From positions 1 through 30,659 of the forward strand of contig JAEZSP010000041.1 in the NCBI GenBank assembly GCA_023421735.1: DNA of 30,659 bases, read 5' to 3'. The position numbers and the translations under genes were made by a program. The notes under the pieces are model-generated. The model saw only the letters and a list, made by a program, of their open reading frames with translations, had not been told where the DNA came from and did not search any database. The DNA is from Bacillota bacterium (lineage in GTDB: Bacteria; Bacillota_A; Clostridia; Christensenellales; Aristaeellaceae). Numbering within the stretch: position 1 is the stretch's first letter; each line of letters opens with the position of its first letter. Positions 7,452 through 15,430 of the stretch are shown here, piece by piece.

Positions 7452-8994
7452 CGAAACCGATCTCATTCGGCAGGCGGAACGCGCGCTCGGCCTTTCGGCG
7501 GGCGGCGTTTTGGGTATGCGGATCGTTAAAAAATCGGTGGACGCACGCGACAAGGCGGATGTCCACTTCACATTCACCCTCGATGCGGACATTGCAAAGC
7601 CGCCGCATGCGCTGCCCCGAAATGCCGCGTATGTCGAGCCCGAAGCGGCGTGCCCACAGCCAGCGATCCGCGCCATGACGCACCGCCCCCTCGTCGTGGG
7701 ACTTGGTCCCGCTGGGCTGTTTGCCGCGTTGACCCTCGCGCGGATGGGCCTTCGCCCCCTCGTCGTCGAGCGTGGGCGACCGGTCGACGCGCGCACGCTG
7801 GATGTGGACGCATTCTGGCGCACGGGCAGGCTCGATCCCGCGAGCAACGTGCAATTCGGCGAAGGCGGCGCGGGTGCGTTTTCGGACGGGAAACTGACCA
7901 CCGGAATCAAGGACCCGCGCTGTCGGGACGTTTTGACGGCGCTTTACGAGGCGGGCGCGCCCGAGGAGATTCTTTACGCCGCAAAGCCGCATATCGGCAC
8001 CGACCGTTTGCGCGTGGTGGTCAAAAACCTGCGCGAAAAAATCATTGCCTTGGGCGGTGAGGTCGTTTTTGAGTGCGTGCTGACCGGACTTTTGATGGAA
8101 CATGGGCAAGTGGTCGGTGCGCGGCTTGCAAAAGGCGGCGTGACGCAGGAAATTGAGGTGCGCGACGTGATTCTCGCGGTCGGGCACAGCGCGCGCGACA
8201 CCTTCCAAATGCTCGATGGTCTGGGCGTCAAAATGGTGCAAAAGCCGTTTTCCATCGGCGCGCGGATTGAGCACAGCCAAAAATGGATCGATGAATCACA
8301 GTACGGCAAATTTGCCGGCCATGCGGCGCTCGGCGCGGCGGATTATAAGCTTTCGGCACGCTTGCCCAATGGGCGTGGGGTCTATACGTTTTGCATGTGC
8401 CCCGGCGGGCATGTTGTCGCGGCGGCGTCCGAAGCGGGCGGCGTCGTGACAAACGGCATGAGCTATCATGCGCGCGCGGGTGCGAATGCGAATGCGGCGC
8501 TTCTGGTGTCGGTGGAACCGGGCGATTTCGGCGCGGATGATCCGCTTGCCGGGGTGCGGTTTCAACGGGCATGGGAGATGGCGGCATTCCGGCTGGGCGG
8601 CGAAGATTACCGTGCACCCGCACAGCTTGCGGGCGATTTTATGAAAAATCAGCCTTCACGCGGCGTGGGCAGCGTTTCGCCAACGTACAAGCCGGGCGTT
8701 TTGTGGACATCGCTTGACGGGTGTCTTCCTGCGTTTGCCCTTGACGCCATGCGGCGCGCGTTGCCGATTTTCGGTCGGAAAATACGCGGATACGACGCCC
8801 CCGACGCGGTTCTGACCGGGGTCGAAACGCGCTCGTCCTCGCCGGTACGCATCGAGCGGGACGAAAACTGCACCGCGTCCGTTTTCGGACTCTATCCTTG
8901 CGGAGAAGGCGCGGGCTACGCGGGAGGCATCCTTTCTGCGGCGGTCGACGGAATTCGATGCGCGCAGAAGGCTGCGGAGGAGAAACATGCCTGA
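7405..8994 (+). CDS. FAD-dependent dehydrogenase, COG2509 family
   Basis: A 529-residue flavoprotein of a widespread, uncharacterised FAD-dependent dehydrogenase family. An N-terminal domain of about 90 residues (MLTIRLTQLKLPVGYDE) precedes the dinucleotide fold with VVGLGPAGLFAA at 97-108. The conserved NVQFGEGGAGAFSDGKLTT stretch lies near 148-166 and the C-terminal PCGEGAGYAGGI motif near 500. ATG 7405 has a strong GTAGGAGG just upstream and overlaps the acetyltransferase gene by 47 bases; its own end overlaps rmuC by 8 bases. The role is unknown. Confidence 0.9.
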   Translation: MLTIRLTQLKLPVGYDETDLIRQAERALGLSAGGVLGMRIVKKSVDARDKADVHFTFTLDADIAKPPHALPRNAAYVEPEAACPQPAIRAMTHRPLVVGLGPAGLFAALTLARMGLRPLVVERGRPVDARTLDVDAFWRTGRLDPASNVQFGEGGAGAFSDGKLTTGIKDPRCRDVLTALYEAGAPEEILYAAKPHIGTDRLRVVVKNLREKIIALGGEVVFECVLTGLLMEHGQVVGARLAKGGVTQEIEVRDVILAVGHSARDTFQMLDGLGVKMVQKPFSIGARIEHSQKWIDESQYGKFAGHAALGAADYKLSARLPNGRGVYTFCMCPGGHVVAAASEAGGVVTNGMSYHARAGANANAALLVSVEPGDFGADDPLAGVRFQRAWEMAAFRLGGEDYRAPAQLAGDFMKNQPSRGVGSVSPTYKPGVLWTSLDGCLPAFALDAMRRALPIFGRKIRGYDAPDAVLTGVETRSSSPVRIERDENCTASVFGLYPCGEGAGYAGGILSAAVDGIRCAQKAAEEKHA

Positions 8995-10042
8995 ATTCAT
9001 ACGGGACAATGCCCAGATCATGATCATCGGCGCGCTGGCGCTTCTATTGCTCATCGTTCTGATTGCTGCCGCCGCGCGGCGCCGATTTCTCGAGCGTCAG
9101 CTTGCGCAGATGAATCGCGCGCTGGAGATTTCCACGCGTCGGGTCGCGGAATTATCCGATTCCATCGAGAAGCGGCAGGACAGGCTGCGCGGCTCTCTGG
9201 ATGAGCGGATGGATGCGCTGCGGGATTCGAACGACCGCAAGCTCGATCAGCTCCGTGAGATCGTAACCGGGAAACTCGACGCGCGCCTCGGAGAATCGTT
9301 CCGCACCGTGAACGAACAGCTCGCGCGCGTGGACAAGGGGCTTGGCGAAATGCGCTCCCTCGCATCCGATGTGGGCGATTTAAAAAAGATCATGACAAAC
9401 GCGCGGGCGCGCGGCGCCTGGGGCGAGGTGCAGCTGCGCGCGCTAATGGAAGAGGTGCTCGCGCCGAGCCAATACCTCGAAAACACGCCCGTCGTGCCCG
9501 GCGCGTCCGAGCGCGTGGAGTTTGCCATCGTACTGCCGGATGCGGCGGGCGAGGTTACGCTCATCGCGGTCGATTCGAAGTTTCCCGTCGAGACGTTTCT
9601 TCGGCTTCCCGAGGGCGCGGCTGCGTTTGAAAAGGCCGTGATCGATGAGGGAAAGCGCATATCGACCAAGTACATTCATCCCCCGCATACGGTCGATTAC
9701 GCCGTGATGTTTCTGCCCGCAGAAAGTCTCTATGCCGAGGTTGCGCGCCGCCGCGGACTCGTGGAGCGGCTCCAGAACGAGCTGCGTGTGCATGTGGCGG
9801 GGCCGAGTACCTTTGCCGCCCTTTTGACCAGCCTGCGCATGGGCTTTCGCGGTGCGGCGCTCGAACGGCGCGGCGCTGAGGTGATGGCGGTACTGCGGGG
9901 TGTGCAGACCGAGTTTTCAAAATACGCCGATTCCATCGACCGCGCCAAGCAGCGTGCGCATCAGCTTGAGAGCGATCTCGACGGCGTGGAGACCCGTGCC
10001 CGTGCGGTGGAGCGAAAGTTGCGCGATGTCGGCGCGGAGTAA
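8987..10042 (+). CDS. rmuC: DNA recombination protein RmuC
   Basis: A 351-residue RmuC-family protein, a nuclease-fold protein known in E. coli to limit inversion at short inverted repeats. A single membrane segment (about residues 11-30) is followed by a coiled coil (about 35-125) and the conserved domain with GAWGE at 143-147, the DSKFP motif at 196-200 and the HTVDYAVMFLPAE stretch near 228-240. The start overlaps the previous gene by 8 bases. No terminator with a T-tract is evident directly after it. Confidence 0.92.
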   Translation: MPEFIRDNAQIMIIGALALLLLIVLIAAAARRRFLERQLAQMNRALEISTRRVAELSDSIEKRQDRLRGSLDERMDALRDSNDRKLDQLREIVTGKLDARLGESFRTVNEQLARVDKGLGEMRSLASDVGDLKKIMTNARARGAWGEVQLRALMEEVLAPSQYLENTPVVPGASERVEFAIVLPDAAGEVTLIAVDSKFPVETFLRLPEGAAAFEKAVIDEGKRISTKYIHPPHTVDYAVMFLPAESLYAEVARRRGLVERLQNELRVHVAGPSTFAALLTSLRMGFRGAALERRGAEVMAVLRGVQTEFSKYADSIDRAKQRAHQLESDLDGVETRARAVERKLRDVGAE

Positions 10043-10085
10043 TCGTGCCGCTGCCGGTCAATGGCGGTGGCGCGAAATCGCCATA

Positions 10086-10109
10086 CTTTAAGAAATCCTT
10101 TAAGAAATC
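10086..10109. repeat. Tandem 12-bp direct repeat upstream of marR promoter
   Basis: CTTTAAGAAATC occurs twice head to tail at 10086-10097 and 10098-10109, about 25 bp upstream of the marR -35. The copies are exact and AT-rich within a GC-rich genome. Candidate regulator-binding sites or a curved, UP-like element. Confidence 0.7.
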
Positions 10110-10133
10110 TTGACGGATATTTCCTGTTTTTAC

Positions 10134-10163
10134 TTGAAATTGAGTCAGCATATGATTATAATC
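10134..10163 (+). promoter_or_regulatory. Promoter of marR with palindrome over the -10
   Basis: TTGAAA (10134-10139) and TATAAT (10157-10162) are 17 bp apart. The -10 lies inside the palindrome GATTATAATC (10154-10163), a fitting place for MarR autorepression. ATG 10185 follows AAGGGGCTGATAAGTA. Confidence 0.8.
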
Positions 10164-10184
10164 GTTGTAAGGGGCTGATAAGTA

Positions 10185-10655
10185 ATGACGGACGAGATTA
10201 TTCGCACGCCGCGTGAGCAGGTCGGGGTCGGGCTGGGTCGGGTCTGGCGGCGCAGGTTTCAGCTGAGCGAGATGTTGCTCGAGCGGATGGGCGTCGGACC
10301 GGGGCAGGTGCCGATTCTGGCGGAATTAAAGCATCACGGCGAGATGACCCAGCGAGAACTGGCGGAGCACACGCATGTGACGGCGGCGACGATTTCCGGA
10401 ACGCTCAAGCGCATGGAGCGTGCGGGCATCGTGTATCGCACGGACGACACGCGCGACGCGCGGGTTTCCATCGTTCGGCTGACGGACACGGGCAAGAAGC
10501 TCGTGGACGAAGCGTGGCAGCTTTTCTATCGCACAGATATGGACATGCTCGCGGGATTCACGGACGAAGAGTGCGAGCGGATGCTTGGTTATTTTGCGCG
10601 CATGCGCGAAAATGTCGACAAGGCGATTGAAGGTACCTGTTCCGCGTCCAAGTAG
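10185..10655 (+). CDS. MarR-family transcriptional regulator
   Basis: A 156-residue winged-helix regulator. The helix-turn-helix spans about residues 54-77 (MTQRELAEHTHVTAATISGT) and the wing contains TRDARVSIVRL (89-99), where the DxR of the family wing is present. Flanking helices would form the dimer interface. It is transcribed alone, from 10134-10162 to the terminator at 10671-10699, so its target is either its own promoter or genes elsewhere; no transporter or resistance gene is adjacent. The ligand is unknown. Confidence 0.92.
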   Translation: MTDEIIRTPREQVGVGLGRVWRRRFQLSEMLLERMGVGPGQVPILAELKHHGEMTQRELAEHTHVTAATISGTLKRMERAGIVYRTDDTRDARVSIVRLTDTGKKLVDEAWQLFYRTDMDMLAGFTDEECERMLGYFARMRENVDKAIEGTCSASK

Positions 10656-10670
10656 GCGGGCGCGATCTTT

Positions 10671-10699
10671 CCGCGGCATGGATCGCCGCGGCTTTTTTT
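10671..10699 (+). terminator. Intrinsic terminator of marR
   Basis: CCGCGGC (10671-10677) pairs with GCCGCGG (10685-10691) around a 7-base loop and is followed by C and seven T residues (10693-10699). Confidence 0.9.
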
Positions 10700-10899
10700 G
10701 ATCGAATTGCTCGAGGTTGGGGTGCATACCGAGGCGCGGTTTGCTTTGCCTGCATACCAAGGAAGGGATATGGATCCCCCGTGCGCTTGCACGCAGGCGC
10801 TGTTTTGCCTGCTTGCCCGGATGTGCGGACCGATGGGCTGTTACGATGGGCGAAAACCGGGGTATCGTATAAGAAATGACCGCAGGGAGGTTTTCATCG
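10700..10899. other. Leader region of cysE, no recognised element
   Basis: These 200 bases between the marR terminator and cysE contain the 8-mer TGCATACC twice (10723-10730 and 10751-10758) and a weak -10-like TATAAG at 10868-10873 without a good -35. I looked for a cysteine T-box (conserved AGGGTGGNACCGCG core) and did not find it. No ORF with a ribosome binding site is present. Confidence 0.4.
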
Positions 10900-11778
10900 A
10901 TGAGCGATTTACAAGACTGGATGCGCTCGGAAGCGCGCGTAGCCGCCAAGCGGCTTGCCGAAATCAATTCGACCGAAGTTCTCGAAAAGGCTTCGGGCGG
11001 ATTCGGCATGCAAAAGCGCTCCCTCGCACTTTTGGATACATTAAAGGCGGCACTTTTTCCGAACCTCTATGAGCAAGGCGCCGTCTCATGCTCGCATTTG
11101 ACCGCGTTGGCAGAGGAGCGGTTATACACTGCGTCCGAGCAGCTTCTGTCCATCGCGTTTGACCTCATCGATCCCTGGGAGGCCGAGCGTGTGACGCTGG
11201 AATTCATGCAGAAGCTCGTCGGCATCCGAGAAATTTTGACGACCGATCTCGACGCCGCCTATCTGGGCGATCCCGCCGCGCGCAGCGTCGAGGAAATTCT
11301 GCTCTCCTACCCGTCCGTCGAGGCGGTGAGCACCTACCGCATCGCGCACGAGCTTTACCTCTTAGGCCTTCCGATGATCGCACGGGTCATGACCGAGTCG
11401 GCGCACGCCAAAACCGGCATCGACATCCACCCGGGCGCAACGATCGGCAAGCACTTTTTCATTGATCACGGGACCGGCGTCGTCATCGGCGAAACCTGCG
11501 TGATCGGCGACAATGTGAAGATTTACCAGGGCGTGACGCTGGGCGCCAAAAGCTTCCAGCTTGACGCGGACGGCAATCCCGTCAAGGGCGTCAAGCGGCA
11601 TCCGAACATCGAGGACGACGTGGTGATCTATGCCGGCGCGACGATCCTCGGCGGAGACGTGACCGTCGGAAAAGGCTGCATCGTGGGCGGCAACGCGTGG
11701 ATTACACACTCCGTCGCGCCCAATACCATCGTTTATAATCAGCAGCCCGTGCCCATCGCAAAGACGCGCGAAGGATGA
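10900..11778 (+). CDS. cysE: Serine O-acetyltransferase (CysE/EpsC type)
   Basis: A 292-residue enzyme making O-acetylserine from serine and acetyl-CoA, the first step of cysteine synthesis. The N-terminal helical domain (about 1-160) is longer than in short Bacillus CysE and matches the anaerobe EpsC type. The left-handed beta-helix of hexapeptide repeats follows. By alignment with E. coli SAT the catalytic residues are predicted at D175 (DIHPGA), H190 (IDHGTG) and H234 (KRHP). ATG 10900 is 9 bases after GGGAGG; the earlier in-frame ATG at 10876 lacks a site. It overlaps the dihydrouridine synthase gene by ATGA. No cysteine synthase gene is in the window. Confidence 0.92.
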   Translation: MSDLQDWMRSEARVAAKRLAEINSTEVLEKASGGFGMQKRSLALLDTLKAALFPNLYEQGAVSCSHLTALAEERLYTASEQLLSIAFDLIDPWEAERVTLEFMQKLVGIREILTTDLDAAYLGDPAARSVEEILLSYPSVEAVSTYRIAHELYLLGLPMIARVMTESAHAKTGIDIHPGATIGKHFFIDHGTGVVIGETCVIGDNVKIYQGVTLGAKSFQLDADGNPVKGVKRHPNIEDDVVIYAGATILGGDVTVGKGCIVGGNAWITHSVAPNTIVYNQQPVPIAKTREG

Positions 11779-12743
11779 TCCCTTTCGATTACAGAGGCGG
11801 TGCGGGGCTTGCGCCCATGGCGGGCGTGACTGACGCCGCCATGCGGCTGTTGTGCCACGAAAAGGGTGCGCGCTGGTCGGTGAGCGAAATGCTCTCGGCA
11901 AAGGGTTGGGTGTACGCGGGCGGAAAAAACCGGGCGGCGCAGGAACTCATCGCGCGGTTGCCGGGCGAGGGCGTCGCCGGACTCCAGCTCTTTGGGCGCG
12001 AACCTTCCTACATCGCGGAGGCCGCGAAACAGCTCGTACATGCCGGGTTTGCGTTTTTTGATTTGAACTTCGGCTGTCCCGCACCTAAAATTACCGGTGC
12101 GGGCGAGGGAAGCGCGCTCATGCGTGAACCGGAACTGCTCGCATCCATCGTGCGCGCGCTGGTTGACGCGACGGATTTGCCCGTGACGGCAAAGATTCGC
12201 GCCGGATGGGACGCTGATTCCATCAATGCCGTAGAGATTGCGCAGATCTGCGCAGACAATGGCGCCAAGGCGGTTACCGTGCATGCGCGCACGCGCGCGC
12301 AGCAGTATGCCGGGCGCGCGGACTGGAATGTGATCCGCGCCGTCAAGCGCGCGGTTTCGATCCCTGTTTTTGGAAACGGGGACATCGCGAGCGGCTCGGA
12401 CGCCATTCGGATGCTGGATGAAACGGGTTGCGATGGCGTGATGGTGGGCCGCGCCGCGCGGGGCAATCCGTGGCTCTTCGCAGAAATTGAGGCCGCGCTT
12501 TCGGGCGCGGATGCGCCGCACGTCACGGCGGAAGAGCGAATTGAGACGGCGAGGCGGCACTTTGAACTGGAATTACGGCTGCACGGCGAGCGGGTCGGCA
12601 TGCTCGAAATGCGCAAGCACATCGCATGGTATGCGGGTGGATTGCGCGGTGCGGCGCGGTTTCGAGAATACATCAATGCGCTCGCGACGCGGGACGAGGT
12701 GCTTGAGGCACTTTCGGATTACGCGCGGAGCCTGAAGGAGTGA
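11775..12743 (+). CDS. dusB: tRNA-dihydrouridine synthase (DusB-like)
   Basis: A 322-residue FMN-dependent TIM-barrel enzyme that reduces uridines in tRNA to dihydrouridine. It shows LAPMAGVTD near residues 12-20, the catalytic cysteine in NFGCPAPK (C101), the AKIRAGWD lysine/arginine stretch near 138-145, HARTR near 167-171 and the FMN-phosphate GNGDIASG and MVGRAARGNPW motifs. The C-terminal helical tRNA-binding region contains MRKHIAWYAGG. The start overlaps cysE by 4 bases. Its TGA is followed within six bases by the aldo/keto reductase ATG, so the three genes are one transcript. Confidence 0.92.
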   Translation: MIPFDYRGGAGLAPMAGVTDAAMRLLCHEKGARWSVSEMLSAKGWVYAGGKNRAAQELIARLPGEGVAGLQLFGREPSYIAEAAKQLVHAGFAFFDLNFGCPAPKITGAGEGSALMREPELLASIVRALVDATDLPVTAKIRAGWDADSINAVEIAQICADNGAKAVTVHARTRAQQYAGRADWNVIRAVKRAVSIPVFGNGDIASGSDAIRMLDETGCDGVMVGRAARGNPWLFAEIEAALSGADAPHVTAEERIETARRHFELELRLHGERVGMLEMRKHIAWYAGGLRGAARFREYINALATRDEVLEALSDYARSLKE

Positions 12744-12748
12744 TACGG

Positions 12749-13663
12749 ATGGACAAACTGTTGCTTGGGAATGGAATCAAAACCGGTGCGATCGCCCTGG
12801 GTTGCATGCGCATTTCGCGCATGGAGGTCGCTGCTGCAGAGAAGCTCGTCATGACGGCGCTCGAGAACGGGATCGATCTTTTTGACCATGCCGACATCTA
12901 TGGCGGCGGAGAATCCGAGGCCGTGTTCGGGCGCGTGCTTTCGCGCAACCCCGGATTGCGCCAGAAGATGATCGTTCAGGGCAAGGTTGGCATTTGCAAG
13001 GGTTATTACGACGCCTCCAAGGCGCACATCATCGAGGCGGTCGAAGGCTCGTTGAAGCGGCTGGGAATCGAATCCCTCGACACGCTGCTTTTGCACCGGC
13101 CGGACGCGCTCATGGAGCCGGAGGAGGTTGCGGGCGCGGTGCGCGCGCTCAAGGATGCGGGGAAGATTCGCGTCTTCGGCGTCAGCAACGAGAACGCCGC
13201 ACAGATCGCCCTGCTTTCCCGCTATCTGCCGGGTGAGGTTGCTGTGAACCAGCTGCAATTCTCCCTCGCGCATACGCCGATCGTGGATGCGGGCGTGAAC
13301 GTCAATATGCATTCCGCACACGCCATCGTGCGCGAGGGCGGCGTGCTCGACTTCTGCCGCCTGCACGAGATCACCGTTCAGGCGTGGTCGCCTTTCCAGT
13401 ACGGCATGTTCGAAGGCGTGTTCGTCGGCAGCGAAAAGTATCCGGAACTCAATCAGGTGCTTGACAAAATGGCCGCCGAAAAGGGCGTTACGCCTTCCGC
13501 CATCGCCATCGCGTGGATCCTCCGGCATCCGGCGCGCATTCAGGCCATCGTGGGAACCACAAAGCCCACGCGCGTTGCTGAGATCGCCAAAGCCTACGAA
13601 ACGCCCATCTCCCGTCAGGAGTGGTACAAGCTCTATCTCGCCGCGGGCAATCCGCTGCCTTAG
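12749..13663 (+). CDS. Aldo/keto reductase (YdhF/COG4989-like)
   Basis: A 304-residue NADPH-dependent oxidoreductase of the aldo/keto reductase fold. The catalytic tetrad is visible as D46 (LFDHADIYG), Y51, K79 (VQGKV) and H116 (LLLHRPD). The SPFQYGMFEG stretch and the C-terminal cofactor motif VGTTKPTRVAEI are those of the E. coli YdhF-like group. The substrate is unknown. ATG 12749 is 8 bases after GAAGGAG (12734-12740); the GTG at 12740 overlaps that site and is less likely. It is last in the cysE-dus operon. Confidence 0.9.
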   Translation: MDKLLLGNGIKTGAIALGCMRISRMEVAAAEKLVMTALENGIDLFDHADIYGGGESEAVFGRVLSRNPGLRQKMIVQGKVGICKGYYDASKAHIIEAVEGSLKRLGIESLDTLLLHRPDALMEPEEVAGAVRALKDAGKIRVFGVSNENAAQIALLSRYLPGEVAVNQLQFSLAHTPIVDAGVNVNMHSAHAIVREGGVLDFCRLHEITVQAWSPFQYGMFEGVFVGSEKYPELNQVLDKMAAEKGVTPSAIAIAWILRHPARIQAIVGTTKPTRVAEIAKAYETPISRQEWYKLYLAAGNPLP

Positions 13664-13679
13664 AGCCTGCGAAACCGCA

Positions 13680-13749
13680 CAGAAACGCCCGCCCCATGTC
13701 TTTTTTCCTGTTACAAACACAGGATTTGGAGTCGGGGTGGGCGTTTCTG
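13680..13749. repeat. Long nested inverted repeat between convergent genes
   Basis: A 16-bp inverted repeat (13680-13695 with 13734-13749, one G-T pair) encloses a 38-base loop that itself has a hairpin CCTGT/ACAGG. It lies between the aldo/keto reductase (plus) and the minus-strand gene ending at 13784. A bidirectional terminator is possible, but no T-tract follows on either strand, so a mobile or recombination-prone palindrome is an alternative. Confidence 0.7.
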
Positions 13750-13783
13750 TACGATTTGGCAAATCATCTCCGAAATCACGTCG

Positions 13784-14353
13784 TTATCCTATGTTCTCAC
13801 GCACCGCTGCCTCGACGGCTGCATAGTTATCGGGCGTGCAGAACACAGCGATTTTCTCGGTGGGGCCGCCTCGTAAAAGGATTGTCTTTCTTTTTGCATC
13901 GTATTTGACATGGCGTACGGCATCCCAACGGAGCAAGACGGATTGGCGGGACGCGGTGAGAAGACCGGCTCCGGCGGCGGCCGGATTTCTGGAGAACAAC
14001 CCAAGCACGACGAGCAGACCGTTGACGACGGCGTTTTTCTTCGCCTGTCCCCGCTGCGTCTCATTCAGAACGCCTATTTCGTCGACGACATAGTGCGCCG
14101 CATACTTGCCGCCGTAAAGAAGGAGGATAAAAAGATATGTCAGGAGGAAGAGCAGGCCGGTCATGAACAGCGCATATTTTGCGTCCGAATGAATGACGTC
14201 GCCGTGCGCGGCCGCGATGATGATTGCGATCAGGATGCCAAATGGAATGCCCACTGCCAAGAGCAGGCCCCGCAGGATGAATAAATTCCGAAAGATCGGC
14301 ACGCGAATATCCCATTGCAGCTTTTTCAACGTATGTACCCCACTTTTGTGCAT
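13784..14353 (-). CDS. Small membrane protein with two or three transmembrane segments, unknown function
   Basis: A 189-residue protein if ATG 14353 is used. Hydrophobic segments are at about residues 26-48, 62-80 and 107-121. A C-terminal soluble domain (about 130-189) shows the W-D-x-V..V.Y....TILLRGG pattern seen in YcxB-like or bacterial PH-like domains, but I do not assign the family. A strong promoter (14363-14392) puts the transcript start only 3-4 bases before ATG 14353, so either translation is leaderless or the true start is TTG 14329, which has GTGGGG upstream and would remove eight residues. The function is unknown. Confidence 0.7.
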   Translation of the reverse strand: MHKSGVHTLKKLQWDIRVPIFRNLFILRGLLLAVGIPFGILIAIIIAAAHGDVIHSDAKYALFMTGLLFLLTYLFILLLYGGKYAAHYVVDEIGVLNETQRGQAKKNAVVNGLLVVLGLFSRNPAAAGAGLLTASRQSVLLRWDAVRHVKYDAKRKTILLRGGPTEKIAVFCTPDNYAAVEAAVRENIG

Positions 14354-14362
14354 GCTCGTTTG

Positions 14363-14392
14363 ATTATAATGGAAACGGGCGGATTGTGTCAA
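14363..14392 (-). promoter_or_regulatory. Promoter of the minus-strand membrane protein gene
   Basis: On the minus strand TTGACA (14392-14387) and TATAAT (14368-14363) are both perfect consensus, 18 bp apart. The expected start of transcription, near 14356, lies almost at the ATG. Confidence 0.85.
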
Positions 14393-14400
14393 CAAAGCGT

Positions 14401-14441
14401 AAACAAAAGAGTGCCGGGGAACCAATGGTTCCCCGGCACTC
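14401..14441 (-). terminator. Intrinsic terminator of the Myb-like regulator gene
   Basis: A 16-bp perfect stem (14409-14424 with 14426-14441, innermost pairs opening as the loop) is followed on the minus strand by TTTTGTTT. It starts three bases after the stop of the gene at 14444. Confidence 0.9.
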
Positions 14442-14443
14442 CC

Positions 14444-15202
14444 TCAGTCGCCCGGCTGCCGGGCGAGTACGGATTCAAGCTCGTCAACCCGTGTGACGAG
14501 AACGGCGCAGAATTCGTCCATGTTCTGCATGCGTTCGCGCGCGGGCTTAGTGACAAAGTCCCGAACGGGATCGATCACCGCTTCCGCACATTGCATGATT
14601 TTCTCGCTTTGCTCGGTGGCGCGCCTGCCCGCAAGATGGCGGGTCAATATCTCGATGGAGCGCGCGAGTTCCGCGTCGCCCTGCATGCGCGCTTCTTCCT
14701 GAAGGCCCTCGCACGCCGTCTTCATGTCTGCGCGCGGACGGTGGTTCACTTGCGGCGTCGCGCACTCGACGCCCTGCGCGTTCAGATTTTCCACAATCCC
14801 CTTGACATAGTCGGGGCGCGTCTTGATGACTGAGCGGTATTTGTTCTGATAGCGCAGCATCAGAGAATGATCCCCCTCTGAGAGATCCTGTAAACACGAT
14901 CGCACGGATTGCCCGGACGCGCGCGCCCGCAGCACCTTCTCCATGAGATCGTCGACTTCCTCCTGCGTGAATGGCACAAAGCGCGCCGTGTGTGCCTGAT
15001 CGCCCTCCCGCTGCCGAACCTGTGCATAGTAATAGTTGCGTATGCTGTTGGGGCGGCGGCCTGTCTTTTCCGAAATGCGCTCGAATACCGCCTTGAGCGG
15101 CAGTCCCTGCTGCTGTGCCTCGTCCGCCGTTTCCCACAGCAGTTTGTTCTCGTAGTCGCTCCAGCCGGATCGTCTGCTCATGCGTTTGATCGCCTGCTCC
15201 AT
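14444..15202 (-). CDS. Myb/SANT-like DNA-binding protein (RsfA-like)
   Basis: A 252-residue soluble protein. The N-terminal domain (about 13-62) has the spaced tryptophan/tyrosine pattern of a Myb-like helix-turn-helix: WSDYENKLLWETADEAQQQG ending in GRRPNSIRNYYY. This resembles the domain of the Bacillus prespore regulator RsfA and clostridial relatives. The conserved centre VPFTQEEVDDLMEKVL (about 75-90) and LMLRYQNKYRS follow, then a charged helical C-terminus. ATG 15202 is 5 bases after GGAGGGAG. It is monocistronic with its own terminator. A role as transcription regulator, possibly linked to sporulation, is inference from the domain only. Confidence 0.8.
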   Translation of the reverse strand: MEQAIKRMSRRSGWSDYENKLLWETADEAQQQGLPLKAVFERISEKTGRRPNSIRNYYYAQVRQREGDQAHTARFVPFTQEEVDDLMEKVLRARASGQSVRSCLQDLSEGDHSLMLRYQNKYRSVIKTRPDYVKGIVENLNAQGVECATPQVNHRPRADMKTACEGLQEEARMQGDAELARSIEILTRHLAGRRATEQSEKIMQCAEAVIDPVRDFVTKPARERMQNMDEFCAVLVTRVDELESVLARQPGD

Positions 15203-15369
15203 TTTGCTCCCTCCAAATAGATACTAATTAAGAGTATGCGCGTGGGGGCAAAACGATATACCCACACCGCAATTTATGCGAATATTTTTTCACAAAGCCC
15301 CCAATATGAATGCGAAACGGCGGTTTCGGGTATCTATGAGGTGGAAGTGCGTGTGCGGTCAATCCGCGC
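15203..15369. other. Divergent intergenic region
   Basis: Between the Myb-like gene (minus) and the DUF1858 operon (plus). It is AT-richer than its surroundings and has a 6-bp hairpin CGAAAC/GTTTCG (15313-15318/15323-15328). TAGATAC (15219) recurs inverted as GTATCTA (15330). No convincing minus-strand promoter for the Myb-like gene was found. Confidence 0.35.
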
Positions 15370-15398
15370 TTGCTTTTCCGGTGGTTTTGTTGTAAGAT
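15370..15398 (+). promoter_or_regulatory. Promoter of the DUF1858-rubrerythrin-pgm operon
   Basis: TTGCTT (15370-15375) and TAAGAT (15393-15398) are 17 bp apart. AAGGAGGA follows at 15416-15423, just before the first gene. Confidence 0.6.
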
Positions 15399-15430
15399 AG
15401 CATTAGACTGGGAATAAGGAGGAACTGACT

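Noticed and set aside
10700..10899. Cysteine T-box before cysE
   Set aside because: The conserved T-box core AGGGTGGNACCGCG and a terminator/anti-terminator pair are not present.
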